Positions 38,712 through 50,495 of a DNA stretch of 64,000 bases are shown piece by piece. This stretch comes from Euonymus europaeus. Lineage: Eukaryota; Streptophyta; Magnoliopsida; Celastrales; Celastraceae. The stretch covers positions 16,554,001 through 16,618,000 of the forward strand of contig OY756970.1 in assembly GCA_963580455.1 (NCBI GenBank), in the 5' to 3' direction. The notes under the pieces were generated by a model, which made no database searches, was not told the origin of the DNA, and saw only the letters and a program-made list of their open reading frames with translations. Within the stretch, counting starts at the first letter, position 1, and the number at the start of each line of letters is the position of its first letter. A program made the translations under genes and the position numbers.

Positions 38712-40755
38712 TTAAGGTGAAGCATAATCCGTTGGTCCATAAGGAATAAAAAGGTTAGCAAGAAATCCCTTCTTTCTTTTGTGGTTCCATCCCATGTCCT
38801 TGCACAATTGATCACTGTACCAAATGTGAAGGGCAGTTAGGCATGACCTCCTATAGTATGGTCCAGCGTATTGTTTCCAGTATCCATTCCATTGTGACAC
38901 CTTTTTCTCCATCTCTTGAATTCTAGGCGGCTTAAATTTCCCATCAAGAAGTTCTGCTACCCATCGACACCTCAACTCCGAAGTGAACAAATTTGAACCA
39001 CTTTCTGAGAAACCAATTACAGCAAGTTGTGGAATCCGAGGATGAATGCATTGCCTGATAAACAAAAAAAAAGATATGGAATGCTTCCTATTCTAATGAT
39101 CTGTATACATAAAGATGAACCAGAAGTTCAAGTTTTTCCTACACTTCCTGATAAAAAGAATGCTTACCTGTATAAAGGTACAGCTTCTTTTGGAGACCCA
39201 AGTATAGAGTCTTTGAAGGACTGGTTCACAAAAATGTTTCTGAGTTTTTCTTCACCCCTATATCCTGTAGCCAATATGACAAAATCTGTCTTCAGAGGTG
39301 TATTATCACCATCAACCATAATGCCTTCTCTGCAGAAGCTAAAGCCTGTAGATTTCTTCAATACAATGCTTCCCTCTTCAACTCTGTCATAGAATGTTGT
39401 AGGTAATGTTGCAATCAAACAAGAATTAATGTCTTGAAGAAAACTTTGCTTAGGCACCATCCCAAACTTGGCCAACCTAAACTTCCTCTTAATATGGCTT
39501 TCAACGAATTTTGAGAGTGCCCATCTCTGCGAAAGCAAATCGAGTAAATTAGAACATCAAGAATCAATCCTACGAAGCAAAAGGCAAAAGAAGTATATTG
39601 AGTTAAATAAGTACCAGAGGTGCAAGGAATGTTGCCAAAAGGCTAAGCAGAAAACCTTCACCAGGCTTATGAACCATGAGCTCTGCGAAGCGATTGAAGT
39701 ACAGAAGAAACACAGGCACTCCCCATGGATACAAATCAGGCAAGTTCCAGTGCGCAGTCTTGTATAGAACTGTACATGGAAGCTTGACTCCTGCATATTC
39801 ATATCAATGAAAGAATAAGAATGCAATATAAATTAACAAATGAACTCAACCGATATAGAACATGAATTCACATTGAATGTAAAAGAAATATAAATTACAG
39901 TGCATCACCATTTGCTGCCGAGCACTCTAATGCAATGTCAGTAGCAGATTTCTGGAATCCCACGACAGCAACTCGCCTTCCTTTGACAAGTTCAGCAGCA
40001 CTAACATTGTCCATGGCAGAATAGTCCATGGAGTGAATAACCTTGCCGTCGAACACTTCAGGGCCTTCGCCTGGGGGAAATTCTGGAATATTTGGAAGAT
40101 CACTAAACCTCCCCAGACAAAGTATCACAAAATCCATCTGATAAACCTGTTGAATATCAGCAGGTGATACTTAAAATCGGGTTCAAGTTTTTGATTCTGA
40201 ATAGAATAAAACATACTATTTGCATACCAATAATCTTTTGACACATGAAAATATTGATATTTCCAAGTATGTCGTTGCAAGCTCACTATAAGACAATCAA
40301 GATACACATACCTCAGTTGAGTTGTTTTTGGTATCTGCTCCTTCAACTCTCCATTTCCCTTTGGAGTTAAATGGCTCACCATTGCCACTCCAAAGACTCC
40401 AAGATTGCATCTCTTCATCAGAAGGACCCTGGTATTCAATCCCCACGACTTTAGTCTCAAATTTGATGTGCTTGAGCAAATCAAAATGCTCTGCATATGC
40501 TTCGAGGTAATTGAGAACTTGATCATGCTTAGGAAATTCATCAGTGACTGAATCAGGCCATGGAAAATCGGAGAACATAAATCCTAGTCTCACACCCTGG
40601 AGCCTCGTACTCTCGCAAGTATTGTTCCATACTCCTCCAACATTGGTTGTGGACTCAAAGACTGTAGGACTGAAGCCTTTAGATAGTGCATATTTGCATG
40701 CTAAAAGACCACTAATACCAGCTCCAATGATGGCTATCTCTTTCTGTTTCTCCAT
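38712..40755 (-). CDS. Flavin-containing monooxygenase, FMO1-like
   Basis: Five exons on the minus strand: 40312-40755, 39909-40146, 39615-39790, 39168-39526 and 38712-39054. They join in phase to 519 residues, close to Arabidopsis FMO1 (530). The FAD-binding GAGISG is at residues 11-16, the FMO signature [11 protein letters not shown] at 180-190, a second nucleotide-binding turn GFQKSA at 211-216 (Gly-poor, as in FMO1 kin), and LATGY at 371-375. FMOs use NADPH and O2 to oxygenate N or S atoms; FMO1 itself makes N-hydroxypipecolic acid in systemic immunity. Whether this gene does the same cannot be told. The start MEKQKEIA fits a TATA box at 40821-40830; the upstream in-frame ATG at 40803 would sit at or before the transcription start. 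Confidence 0.9.
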
Positions 40756-40820
40756 GGCCTTCAATTTGATATTGTTCTCTGCTTCTGCTTTTTCCTCCAC
40801 CATGTAGTATGTACTTCTCC

Positions 40821-40830
40821 ATTTATATAG
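40821..40830 (-). promoter_or_regulatory. TATA box of the monooxygenase gene
   Basis: CTATATAAAT in gene direction, about 66-75 bp before the chosen ATG. It places transcription start near 40793, which helps choose the start codon. Confidence 0.6.
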
Positions 40831-40925
40831 TCCAGAGAAATAATCTGTATTCCAACCTCCATCCAAATAAATAATATATTTATTAATCATGCGCCAATCA
40901 GCAGTCTAAATTTGAATTGCTTGAA

Positions 40926-41159
40926 CTAATGTCAGCTGACTATTTAGGACTTTCACATATAATGTGTCATATATTGATATTCTTTCAATGAAAGTTAGCG
41001 AATTATACAGTCACAGACAAACAAGGAAGTTACTTTCATTCGCTAATGTCAGCTGACTATTTAAGACTTTCACATATAATGTGTCAACTATTGATACTCT
41101 TTCAATGAAACTTAGCAAATTATACAGTCACAGACAATCAAGGAAGTTACTTTCATTCA
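40926..41159. repeat. 117-bp tandem duplication upstream of the monooxygenase
   Basis: Units 40926-41042 and 41043-41159 are nearly identical over the full 117 bp. Each begins CTAATGTCAGCTGAC and so contains the palindrome GTCAGCTGAC. The array lies about 100-330 bp upstream of the TATA box. Confidence 0.92.
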
Positions 41160-44100
41160 CTAATGATTTGTCAACCAAATAAACAAACGAAGTTTTAAGA
41201 GCCATAGCACGTGCAGAATGGGTGCATGGCTTTGGCTGATAATGGTATGGGCATATCTGAGTCAACAAATGGGTGCTCAAGCTTCTCGACAAGCATGTGC
41301 CATATTCAACACTACACTATTTTGATTCAGAGTGAGAATCACTTGGATGAAGACCCGTTTGTGTTGGAATCCTGTATAGAAAGATTGTGAGAACTCGATC
41401 TCCAAAATACGGATAATCCAAAAACGGACAATATTATTGATGTGAGTGAACGTGAAATTATTAAAGTTTGATTGGGCCATTGGAGGCCTACAAACTCACA
41501 AAACGCTAGAAAGCTGAATTTTAAAAGAAGACAAATTGGGTTTTACTGTCATAAAAGTAATCCATGTTGGCTTTTATAGCATGGAAATCTTGTGGTCAAA
41601 TACGACTCATATATTTTATGATTTTTAAGTGCATGGAATTAACCTCCATGTAGGTTGCATAATTGGGTTGTCTCAGATCCGCCCTAAGAGTGTTTGCCCT
41701 GATTAAACTCTTTATCTTATCCAGGTGGGATGAGATCATCCTAGTCGCAAGCGGATTAGATCTGAGTTGATTATCAATCTGATAACTACAATTGAATGTG
41801 CTGTAGGCTTATTATCACTCAGTGATAAAGTAGAAAGTGAGGTTTTGTAAATTCCTTATAATTTTTTTTAAAAAAAAAAGTGGATTGTTTATAATTAAGA
41901 TGATCGTTTTATACCCTCGAGATTTTTTCAGTTTCAGATTTTCTCGTTAAAATTGTGATATTTATTCATACATTATTATTCCTCATTGTTTCTATAAGTG
42001 TTATGTCGTTAGTAACAATTTAATATAATCTTATAACTGTACAAATAATATATAATTGACAAGTAAAAGTCGATCCCACAAGGAGTGATACTAATAAATA
42101 TACAACCTAACACTTGAATATAATTTACACATAATAGTAGGGGGGTGTTTAAGTCTTATAACATAAAATAAAAAAAACATTAGTATTAAAAATAAGAATA
42201 TTAAGTGAAGAGTTTCAATTTCCAAAAATCCTTGCTAGGACTCACTATCCACCACAAAACAATCAAACAATTTATAAGAAATGGTAGATTGAAATTTTCA
42301 ACAAGTATATGATGACAACATTCACAACAAGGTCATGGTCAAACTCAAGTTGTATGATTCTCTCTTAGGTGCATGTACAGTGCATGGTGTTTACCTCAGT
42401 ACGTGTATTCTTAATTGAAATCTAGCATGATGTTTGCATCAATTAACAATTAAAAACCCAATAGGAGTAAAGAGAATATGAATGTTACAAGAATCTTAAT
42501 ACATGGTGTTTGTACTTAGATATTCAAGAATTGATTTTTCATAATTCGTTTAACCAAATTATATGTTGCAAATAAGAACATATTCAACAGGGTAATTGAT
42601 CTTGTTCTACAACAATTAACTCTAATAGATGTTTCAAAGTTAGCTAATCAAAGAAACAAAAATATTAGAATTCAAATAACATGGAAAAATCAAAATCATC
42701 ATTCTTATAAGAAAATTTGCAATCCACACCACACAACTTATATAATTGAAATCATGTTTAGGGCTTCAAAGTTAAGCCCTAACTACAAAAGTTTAATTAT
42801 ACATAATCAAGCAAAATATAAAACATAAGAAATACAAGCTAAGGAATACAACCCTTTTTCTCCTTCTTTGTTCTTCCTCCAAAAGATTTCTTCTTCTTGC
42901 TTTGTTTCTTCAATTCTTCAAATCTTGGAATTTTGGAATCTTGAAATCTTGCAATCCTCCATCATCAAAGACCTCATTTCCTTTTATAGACAAAATATTA
43001 TGTAAATATCATGATATTTTAAATACAAAAATAATAAAATAAAAAATATCACACATATAAATATTATACAAATAAATATCACACATACAAATATCATGAT
43101 ATTTATTTAGGCAAATGATGGTGATGTCATGAATGACATATTTTTACTTATAGATAAAGAATTTCACAATTGCTTAGGTTAAATGACAAGGAAGCAAAAT
43201 TTCATTTAAAATAATAAAGTGATGCCCAAAATAATATTTGGAGTTTAATGCACAAATACATCACTTTAAACCTTAATCATTTATAAATGCCTATATGTAA
43301 TCATTTTTAGAATGTATATTCTGGCACTTATCAATAAGTTTGATTAACGATCTTATTGGCACACCAACTCTCAATCCACATTTTTCTTACCATCGCCAAG
43401 AAAAATAATCACCCTAGCATGAGCTTCCTCCAGGATACGCCGTTCCTCCGTTATCTTTCTCCCCCATGACGGATCATCTTCTGACCTGCAAGCAAAATAG
43501 CATAGACTCAACGGAGAGACATTCCCTTCGCCAAAAGAAAATGACAGTCAGGATATAGTTTCCTTCCTGATGCGATTTGGCCGAGCTTGAGGAACCTCCA
43601 TCTGGGCCAACGTTGGGGTCGTTATGTTTTATCTTTTAAAGCTATGGACTTCTGTTTTTTGGGTTTTTAATTCTGGTCCATTTGTTTAAAGCTAAACTCA
43701 CCGTTTAACTTTTGAGTTTTGTTATTCTTGTATCAGTTATATCTGTACGGCCGTTGTAAATGGTACGCAAGGTCTCGACAGTCAGTTTTGATCGATTTGT
43801 TTACATATCTTTAGTGAAACTGTTTTGTCAATCATCGGTCAATTATGTCGATTTTTTGATCAATCTTAGAATAAAATATGTAATTTTTTTTAAAAAAAAT
43901 CGATTAAACCATTTGATTTTGATCGGTTTCAGTTTCGATTTCAGTTTTGAAAGTTTATTTACAACCCTACGCAAGTCCTAAAGCATTCTTTCACTTGTTC
44001 TCCTCTTTCTCTGATCTTCTTCTTCCTCCATCTCTCTATTATCTCTTGCTATCACACTAAATTTACGTTAAACAGCCGAGAGATGTTTGTGTATTCGTCG

Positions 44101-44885
44101 AGCCCCCATGCCTCTTTCCCAGCTGTACCATGCTTCATTTGACTTTGTGACAGTGACAATCAACCATACTTTCGTGTGGAATTCAACTTCAATGATCCAT
44201 ATTCCTTCCTACATAGAACCCGTCATTATTGATTATGACAACCACGAGCCTTCTTTAAGTGGAGCTGCATGGATCAAATTTCAACCCTACCGAGTACCGA
44301 CGCAATCGAGAACCACTTCGAACTAACGTTTGATGAACACGTCGGCAGGATTGAAAAATTCACAATCTTGTGGTGACGAAAAGAATACTTAACTCTGGTG
44401 GCGCACACGCACTTAAAATCAAATGATCGAGTTCAAGTGCGCGCGTTCTTTAGTTGTTAAGATGTAGAGTGTAAGTGTTAGCTACTTGGGTTAGTATGAG
44501 TCCAAGTGTAGGAGTGGCACATTTTGTTTGCTCGATCGATATTGCTTAATAAACTGATGCTAACTTTTCTGGTAGTAAATTTTATTTTAAAAGAAGTGCA
44601 GGTGCAGCGTATGTTGTTGAAAAACTTGAAAGACAGTTTGAAAGCTTACTAATGTTGACTTGATTAATGCAAGTCAGAGAAGGTCTGAATCCTGGAGATG
44701 TGGAGTCAGCCGGAAAGGGGTAGAATCCCTAAACAAGCCAAATCTTCAATAACAAGTTGCTATAAAAATAATTTAAGTAAATCTGGACGCCATGCCAAAT
44801 TAACATGTTTCAGAACTATAATCTAATAAAATAACTTTCCTAGCTAGCTAGCTTTCAAAGTCTGAACTTTGACCACTAATCTAAT
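41160..44885. other. Long gene-poor spacer between FMO1-like and the first EXLA gene
   Basis: Mostly AT-rich. About 41990-43335 is non-coding and contains GTCGATCCCACAAGGAG (42070-42086), wording I associate with a dispersed plant repeat. Near 43380-43480 the minus strand is open for about 30 codons (DDPSWGRKITEERRILEEAH) but matches no family I know. No convincing gene. Confidence 0.5.
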
Positions 44886-44893
44886 TATATAAA
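44886..44893 (+). promoter_or_regulatory. TATA box of EXLA copy 1
   Basis: TATATAAA, 61 bp before the ATG. Confidence 0.6.
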
Positions 44894-44954
44894 GCAAAAC
44901 AATTGCTTCTCCTTCCATCCAGATCCCATCGTGCACATTCTCAGGCAAACAAGA

Positions 44955-46154
44955 ATGGCTGCTCTCTTGCTTTCTTCTCTCTTCCTTCTTTTCTCAACTA
45001 CAAGTGCAAAATGCGGACGCTGTGTGTTCCAGTCCAAAGCTGCATATTTCCCCAAAACAGCTGATTTTCCATACAAACGTAAGATCTTTTTTCTTAATGG
45101 CTTCTCGATCGTTTATTTGATTTGTGCCTAAATGATCGATACTTCCTAACCCAAATTTTATATTGTTGAGATATTTACTGGGCAATTCGGGGACTTTATG
45201 CAGTTGGGGCTTGTGGGTATGGTACCATGGCCTTAAGCTTCTACAGTGGACACATTGCAGCTGGCAGTACTTCACTTTTCAACAATGGAGTTGGTTGTGG
45301 AGGATGCTTTCAGGTGCTCTGTCATCCTTGCTATACTCTATATCTTCATTTATATATATATACAGTGGGATAATTTTATTGTTTTGAATGGCAGGTCAGA
45401 TGCAAGGACCCAGTTACTTGTGGCGAGGGAGTTGAAGTAGTCTTGACTGGCGTTCAAAACAAAACAACAACAGACTTAGTTCTCAGCAGCAAAGCCTTCA
45501 GGGCCATGGCTAAGAAGGGCATGGACAAAAACCTTTTGAAACGTGGTACTTTGGATGTGGAATATAAGAGGTATAGAGATTCTGTTACCATTTACAATCA
45601 TATATCTTTGATCCCATCAAACTGAGCATGAATTTCCATAATGCAATCTGTTTGGAGCAGGATACCATGTGTGTACAAACATCATAACGTATCACTTCGT
45701 GTGGAGGAATACAGCTCCAAACCAAATCGCTTGGCAATCAAGGTGCTTTATCAAGGTGGTCAGACAGAAATCAAACTCCTAGAAATAATTCCTCAGGTCT
45801 GCCTAACAACCAAATTAAAGCTAGTTTCTTTTATACTTCACTAGATATATGATTTATACTTTTGTTTTAAGAGTATTTATATCGGTTTTTCATATCATGA
45901 TACTGGATTTTGTTTCTTAGAACGGGCATCCATCTTGGGTTTCTCTGGGGAGGAAATATGGGGCAGTATGGGAGACCAGTGAGGCACCAGCTGGTGTGCC
46001 AATAGGTCTTCGATTTTTCGTGACACAATTTGCAAGCAGGAAAATGTACCACGCAGAAAATGTGATTCCTGCTAACTGGAAAGTTGGAGATATCTATGAC
46101 ACAGGATTTCAGATCACTGATATTATGTACAATGGGTGCTATCCATGTAAATAG
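44955..46154 (+). CDS. Expansin-like A protein, copy 1
   Basis: Exons 44955-45078, 45204-45313, 45395-45570, 45661-45796 and 45921-46154 (GT-AG, phases join) give 259 residues, the usual EXLA length. Residues 1-18 are a signal peptide (MAALLLSSLFLLFSTTSA), so the product should go to the cell wall. Then comes CGRC, a variant of the CDRC motif that marks EXLA, and a double-psi barrel domain (GACGYG, GCGGCFQVRCKD). The second, cellulose-binding-like domain is from about 137 on (KYGAVWE, NVIPANWKVGDIYDTG). True expansins loosen walls; that activity is not established for EXLA. It sits in tandem with copy 2, with transposon relics between. Confidence 0.92.
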
Positions 46155-46659
46155 ACTTGTGGAGTTGTCAGTTTCCTTAGCTTAACAGGGCTGGATGAAG
46201 TTTCTCTCTTTGGACTGTCTCTCTAATTTAGTGCCCTCTTGAAAGTCTTGTCTGGTTTGTGGTTTGCATTTCCGGTTTAATAAACAGATTTGACGCATAC
46301 CCATAAATGTTTTTCACTCTCAGATTGTCTGAGGTGAACGTTTTATTTTAACTGCAGCAAACTTTTGTTTTTTTTTTTCGAGATTGCTCCTCTGTTCTTG
46401 AACTGATTGGACTTCGTCATTACCTCGAGAGAGGTAAACCCCCTCCATACCCACCTGCTTAAATGAGTAAAAAATAACATTATTGGAATTGGACTTTGGT
46501 CCTTTGGAGATTATCATGGCTCGTCCGAAGGGATATGTCAAGGATATAACAATTTCATTGGGCCTTTTGTGTCGATGACCTGTTTTGTGGGCTTAGTATA
46601 AGCTGTGGCAAATTGGTCTTGGGCTAGTAAACAAATAAAAATATAATTGTGTTGTGATC
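46155..46659. other. 3' region of EXLA copy 1 and spacer
   Basis: A polyadenylation-like AATAAA region lies near 46268, followed by AT-rich sequence. Nothing else is recognisable. Confidence 0.5.
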
Positions 46660-46830
46660 AATCAATACTCTCTTGCCAAAATTTGATTATCAAATAAGAT
46701 ATTATCTGTTTTCTCATGATAATGTCCAAGCCTCGCCCTCCCCCTCCCCCTCCCCCTCCCCCAGACTTTTAGGGCCCATGGCTTTAAAACGTCTTACGAT
46801 ATTCATGAGCTTATGTACAATAACAGGTAA
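46660..46830. repeat. Dispersed repeat relic, left member of a pair
   Basis: The phrases AATAAGATATTAT, GGCTTTAAAACG...CTTACGATATTCATGAGCTTA recur in the same order at 48395-48545 (AATAAGATATTAT, GGTTTTAAAACA...CTTACTAGG...GATATCCATGAACTTA). This copy contains a (CCCCCT)n run at about 46738-46763. I recall this wording from intergenic repeats of other plants but cannot assign a class. Confidence 0.6.
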
Positions 46831-46956
46831 TGCAGATAGAGCAGAGATGTGTGACTTTTTCAACAATATTTCCGTCACTTATGGGCTGAGATAAGTTCAT
46901 CAAATTAAATCATAAGTCACACATGTCTATCCACATTCAAGCTAAACAACCTGTTC

Positions 46957-47350
46957 CATTATAAGAAAAATGTTAATTACCGACCGAAATATTTGGTAGG
47001 TAATTTTCGACAGATTAGCGATGAAAGTTTACTTTGGATTTTTGCGGACGATTTATCGACCGATTTCCGACGAATTTATTACCGGCGGATTATTTCGTCG
47101 GTATATTTTGGCGCCAATTGTGGCGCAAAAGTTGCCGACGATTTGTCCTTCGGTAATTACCGAAGGCAAAGTTTTCCGTCAGTAAAATGTTCAATTTTTA
47201 TTTTTGAATTTTTTAAATGTTTGAAAATTCTGCATTTTTTCCGACCGAATTTGTTTTGTCAATAATATATATTTTTGGTTAAGAAAATGCATATTTTTAA
47301 TTATGAAAATATATATTTTAATTATTTTAAGTATTCCGTCGGCAAATGAA
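46957..47350. mobile_element. CACTA-like element end (interrupted by a hAT element)
   Basis: CATTATAAGAAAAATG resembles a decayed CACTACAAGAAAA terminus. It is followed by palindromic words around ACCGACGAAATTTCGTCGG (TTACCGACCGAAATATTT, TTATTTCGTCGGTA, GTAATTACCGAAGG), as in the subterminal region of dicot CACTA transposons. No transposase and no clear other end are visible; the hAT element starts just after. Confidence 0.5.
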
Positions 47351-47358
47351 ATGTAAAC

Positions 47359-48233
47359 CAGAGTTGTTAAAAGCCCTAGGCGCTGCAAAGCGCCAGAGGC
47401 TTCATAGGGCTTCAAGGCGCTAGGCGCTAGCTTAAGCGCGCTTTTGAAACCCTGCAGAAAAAAAGATGATTTTCTGTATTTCCATGTCACTTAACACTCA
47501 ATTCATAAATAAAATAGACATTTCAACATACCTGGAAGGCTGGAACAGATCTAGATTGCTCAAAGTCATAATTCATAAAAACATAACACATAAATGGTTC
47601 AGAAGATGAAAAGTAGAAAGCAGAGGCGTACCGAAGATGAAATTGAGGCGTACCGAAGATGAAAAGTAGAAAGCAGAGGAGCAAAGTGGAAAGCAGAGAA
47701 TCAAAGAGAATACAATACCGGTTGAAGAGCAGCGGTTGAGGAGGACTGCCAGAGAGGATCGCGACTTGCTCCACTGCCAGAGAAGAGACTCGCGCGACTC
47801 GCGCGACTGCCAGAGAAGAGAGGAGAGGATTGCGCGAGCGACTGCCAGAAAGAAGAGGAAGATAGACTCGCGCGAGCGACTGCCAGAAAGAAGAGGAAGA
47901 TAGACTCGCGCGACTGCCAGAGATAAGAGGAAGAGAGACTCGCGCGACTGCCAGAGAGGAGGAACAAAGGTTGACGAAAGAGAGAAGAAAGAAGAAAGAA
48001 GAAAGAGAGAAGAGAGAGACGCAAAGGTAGGCTAGGGTTTCTATTTTTGTTATACTTTTATGGCTTCAACACAGCAATTTTTAGGCGCCTGTAAGCGCCT
48101 CACAAAAGCGAGAGTAAGCGAGCTTAAGCTCGCTTCGACAAAACACGCAGAAGCGAAGCGATCAAGGCGCTAAAGCTTCTGATCGCTTCGCTTTAGCGCT
48201 TAAGCGAGCTTAAGCTCGCTTTTAACAACTCTG
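47359..48233. mobile_element. Non-autonomous hAT transposon with intact ends
   Basis: Perfect 16-bp terminal inverted repeats CAGAGTTGTTAAAAGC and an exact 8-bp target-site duplication ATGTAAAC (47351-47358 and 48234-48241) define an 875-bp element; 8-bp duplications are the hAT hallmark. The ends are packed with CGCT/AGCG words, including the perfect palindrome AGCGAGCTTAAGCTCGCT twice (48117-48134, 48203-48220). The middle (about 47750-47960) is GC-rich tandem repeats built on GACTCGCGCGACTGCCAGAG. It encodes no transposase, so it must be moved by one supplied elsewhere. Confidence 0.9.
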
Positions 48234-48394
48234 ATGTAAACTAAAAAAAAACTAAGTTTGTTTCTTCTCCACACTTGCGATATAGCCTCCCCCTTTTCTG
48301 TCTCTGCCTGCAACAAATTCGAAAATCTCTCAGCACTAAACTTCTTCCTCTCTTCACACGATCGCCTATGACAACTTGCAAGGATTCATCAATA

Positions 48395-48545
48395 GACTCT
48401 CTTGTCCAAACCTCACTATCCAATAAGATATTATTTGTACTCTCAAGTCTCAAGCCCAAGTCATCACAAAACTCCTAATGCCTTTCAGTCTTCAGGGCTC
48501 ATGGTTTTAAAACACATCTTACTAGGTCAAGATATCCATGAACTT
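48395..48545. repeat. Dispersed repeat relic, right member of a pair
   Basis: The partner of 46660-46830 in the same orientation. The CACTA-like and hAT sequences lie between the two. Confidence 0.6.
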
Positions 48546-49210
48546 ATTATATATTATCACCATTTTTTATTTTTGCAATATTAGACTTTTCTTAACAATT
48601 GTCCACGACTAGGAATGTGACTCTGATTCAAAATTTCTCGTAACAATGAACAAGTGTTGCATAATTTATTTATATTCTCAGATAGTTAATTTATTTTGTT
48701 TTGTACATAGTGTCTATGGCCTTTATTAGCTAACATTTTTTCTCCACATTTTGGACGGTGATCTGGGATGTAATGCAGATCAGGAGCTGACTACTTGTTC
48801 CTGAATTTCAATATTAATATAACAACCGTCCATCATTATTTAATCAATTAAGTTTAATTGATGATTCTGTTCTGTCCACTCTAATAGAGAATTGAGCCTT
48901 CACATGGTTTCCCAAAATATGAACTTGGGTTGGGTCGATTGACTTTTTTATAGACATTATAAAGTAAGAGAGACTACCACTCGTTTATTTTTACTTCAAA
49001 TTCATTCAAACAAGAGAAGTCTGCCAGATTTGGAAGATCCAAAGACATGCAATCCTTCTTCTTCTTTTTTGTGCGACTTCGGTGAAATGTGAACACCATA
49101 TGACATTGGAAACATGTTTCTGAACATAATTGAGCCAAACATGAATATAAAATAGCACTAATATTTCAAGTCAACACCTCCGCTTTCTAAACTACTCTGT
49201 TCTCTCTGTA
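48546..49210. other. Spacer and upstream region of EXLA copy 2
   Basis: AT-rich; nothing specific recognised. Confidence 0.5.
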
Positions 49211-49218
49211 TATATAAA
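49211..49218 (+). promoter_or_regulatory. TATA box of EXLA copy 2
   Basis: TATATAAA, 44 bp before the ATG. Confidence 0.6.
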
Positions 49219-49262
49219 GCCCATTCCTCCTACTTCTTCACATCCTCAGCAAGAAAACAAAA

Positions 49263-50495
49263 ATGGGTCTCTTTCTTTGCTTCCTCTTCATTCTTATCTC
49301 ACATGCTTCTGCTTGCGATCCTTGTATTAACCCAACCAAAGCTTCTTATTTCTCCAAACGATCTCCACTTTCTCTATCATGTAAGCTTCATTTTTTACGA
49401 GTGTCCTCTATTTTTTATCTGTTCCAAGATGGTCTTTTTTTATCGTAAAAAAACAAATTTTGAGACTGGCCCACATGTCAATTTAGTGAGATTTCTTGTG
49501 GGTGGTCGTTTAATTGAAGCTTTTGCAAATTAATGCAGATGGTGCTTGTGATTATGGTCCAATCGCTACGAACTTCTATGGCGGACTCCTTGCAGCAGGA
49601 TCTCCCTCACTTTTCAATCAAGGATTTGGGTGTGGTGCATGCTTTCAGGTGTGTGTCTATATAATATATCTGATACTAACTACTTGTGTGTATATAGATA
49701 CAATGTCAATATAGTGTAATAAGCTTGTCATCAATTGCAGATAACATGCAAGGACCGAGTTCTCTGCAGTGCCAATGCAGTACAAGCTGTGTTGACTGAC
49801 CTCCATCACAATAAGACAACAGACTTAGTTCTCACCAAAGAAGCTTTCAAGGCCATGGCCAAGAATGGCAAGAGCCAACAGCTTTTGAAAGTTGGCATTG
49901 TTGATGTGGAATATAAAAGGTGAGAAGATATTGGAGAGTCCAAAATACACCAAAACAAAGATTTCCTTCACTTCTTCTACACTGATTAGTATAATTATTA
50001 ATTAATGTTATTTGAATATGGTTGAACCAGGATTCCTTGTGAATACAAAAACCATAACTTAACAGTACTTGTGCGTGGCTTTAGTAGAGGACCAAGTTAC
50101 TTGGCAATCACACTAGTTTATCAAGGTGGTCTAACAGAAATCAGAGAAATCCAGATACAAATGGTATTGAATATATTTATTCATAGGAAAATAAAATATA
50201 TGTCTTTGTGTATGTATGTTGATGTTTTGTTTCTTGTGACAATATTTGTTAGGCGAATTCCTCAAAGTGGAGCTCCATGGAGAAGAAACTTGGTGCACTG
50301 TGGGGTATCAATATTAAGCAACATGATGGGCCTTTAAGTTTCAAATTTACAGTGACAGTATATGGCAGTAATGTGACTTTCAAGGCAGAAAATGTGCTCC
50401 CTATTAACTGGAAAAATGGAGGAGTCTATGACACAGGAGTCAACCTTGCCAAATTTGGATCCAAATCTTGCCCTCCGTGCACACTCGTGTATTGA
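49263..50495 (+). CDS. Expansin-like A protein, copy 2 (diverged)
   Basis: Exons 49263-49380, 49539-49648, 49741-49919, 50031-50163 and 50253-50495 join in phase to 260 residues. Residues 1-17 are a signal peptide; then CDPC replaces the EXLA CDRC motif. The barrel domain is well kept (GACDYG, GCGACFQITCKD). The second domain is unusual: the stretch that reads SRNYGAVWDTS in copy 3 is [17 protein letters not shown] here, and the last exon begins ANSSKWSS. The end ([16 protein letters not shown]) is normal. It has no frame breaks, so it is probably expressed but may have altered wall binding. It converges with the LOG gene. Confidence 0.9.

Noticed and set aside
47701..48024. 107-codon minus-strand frame in the hAT element
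   Set aside because: It is low-complexity Ser/Leu/Phe sequence produced by GC-rich tandem repeats, not a transposase.
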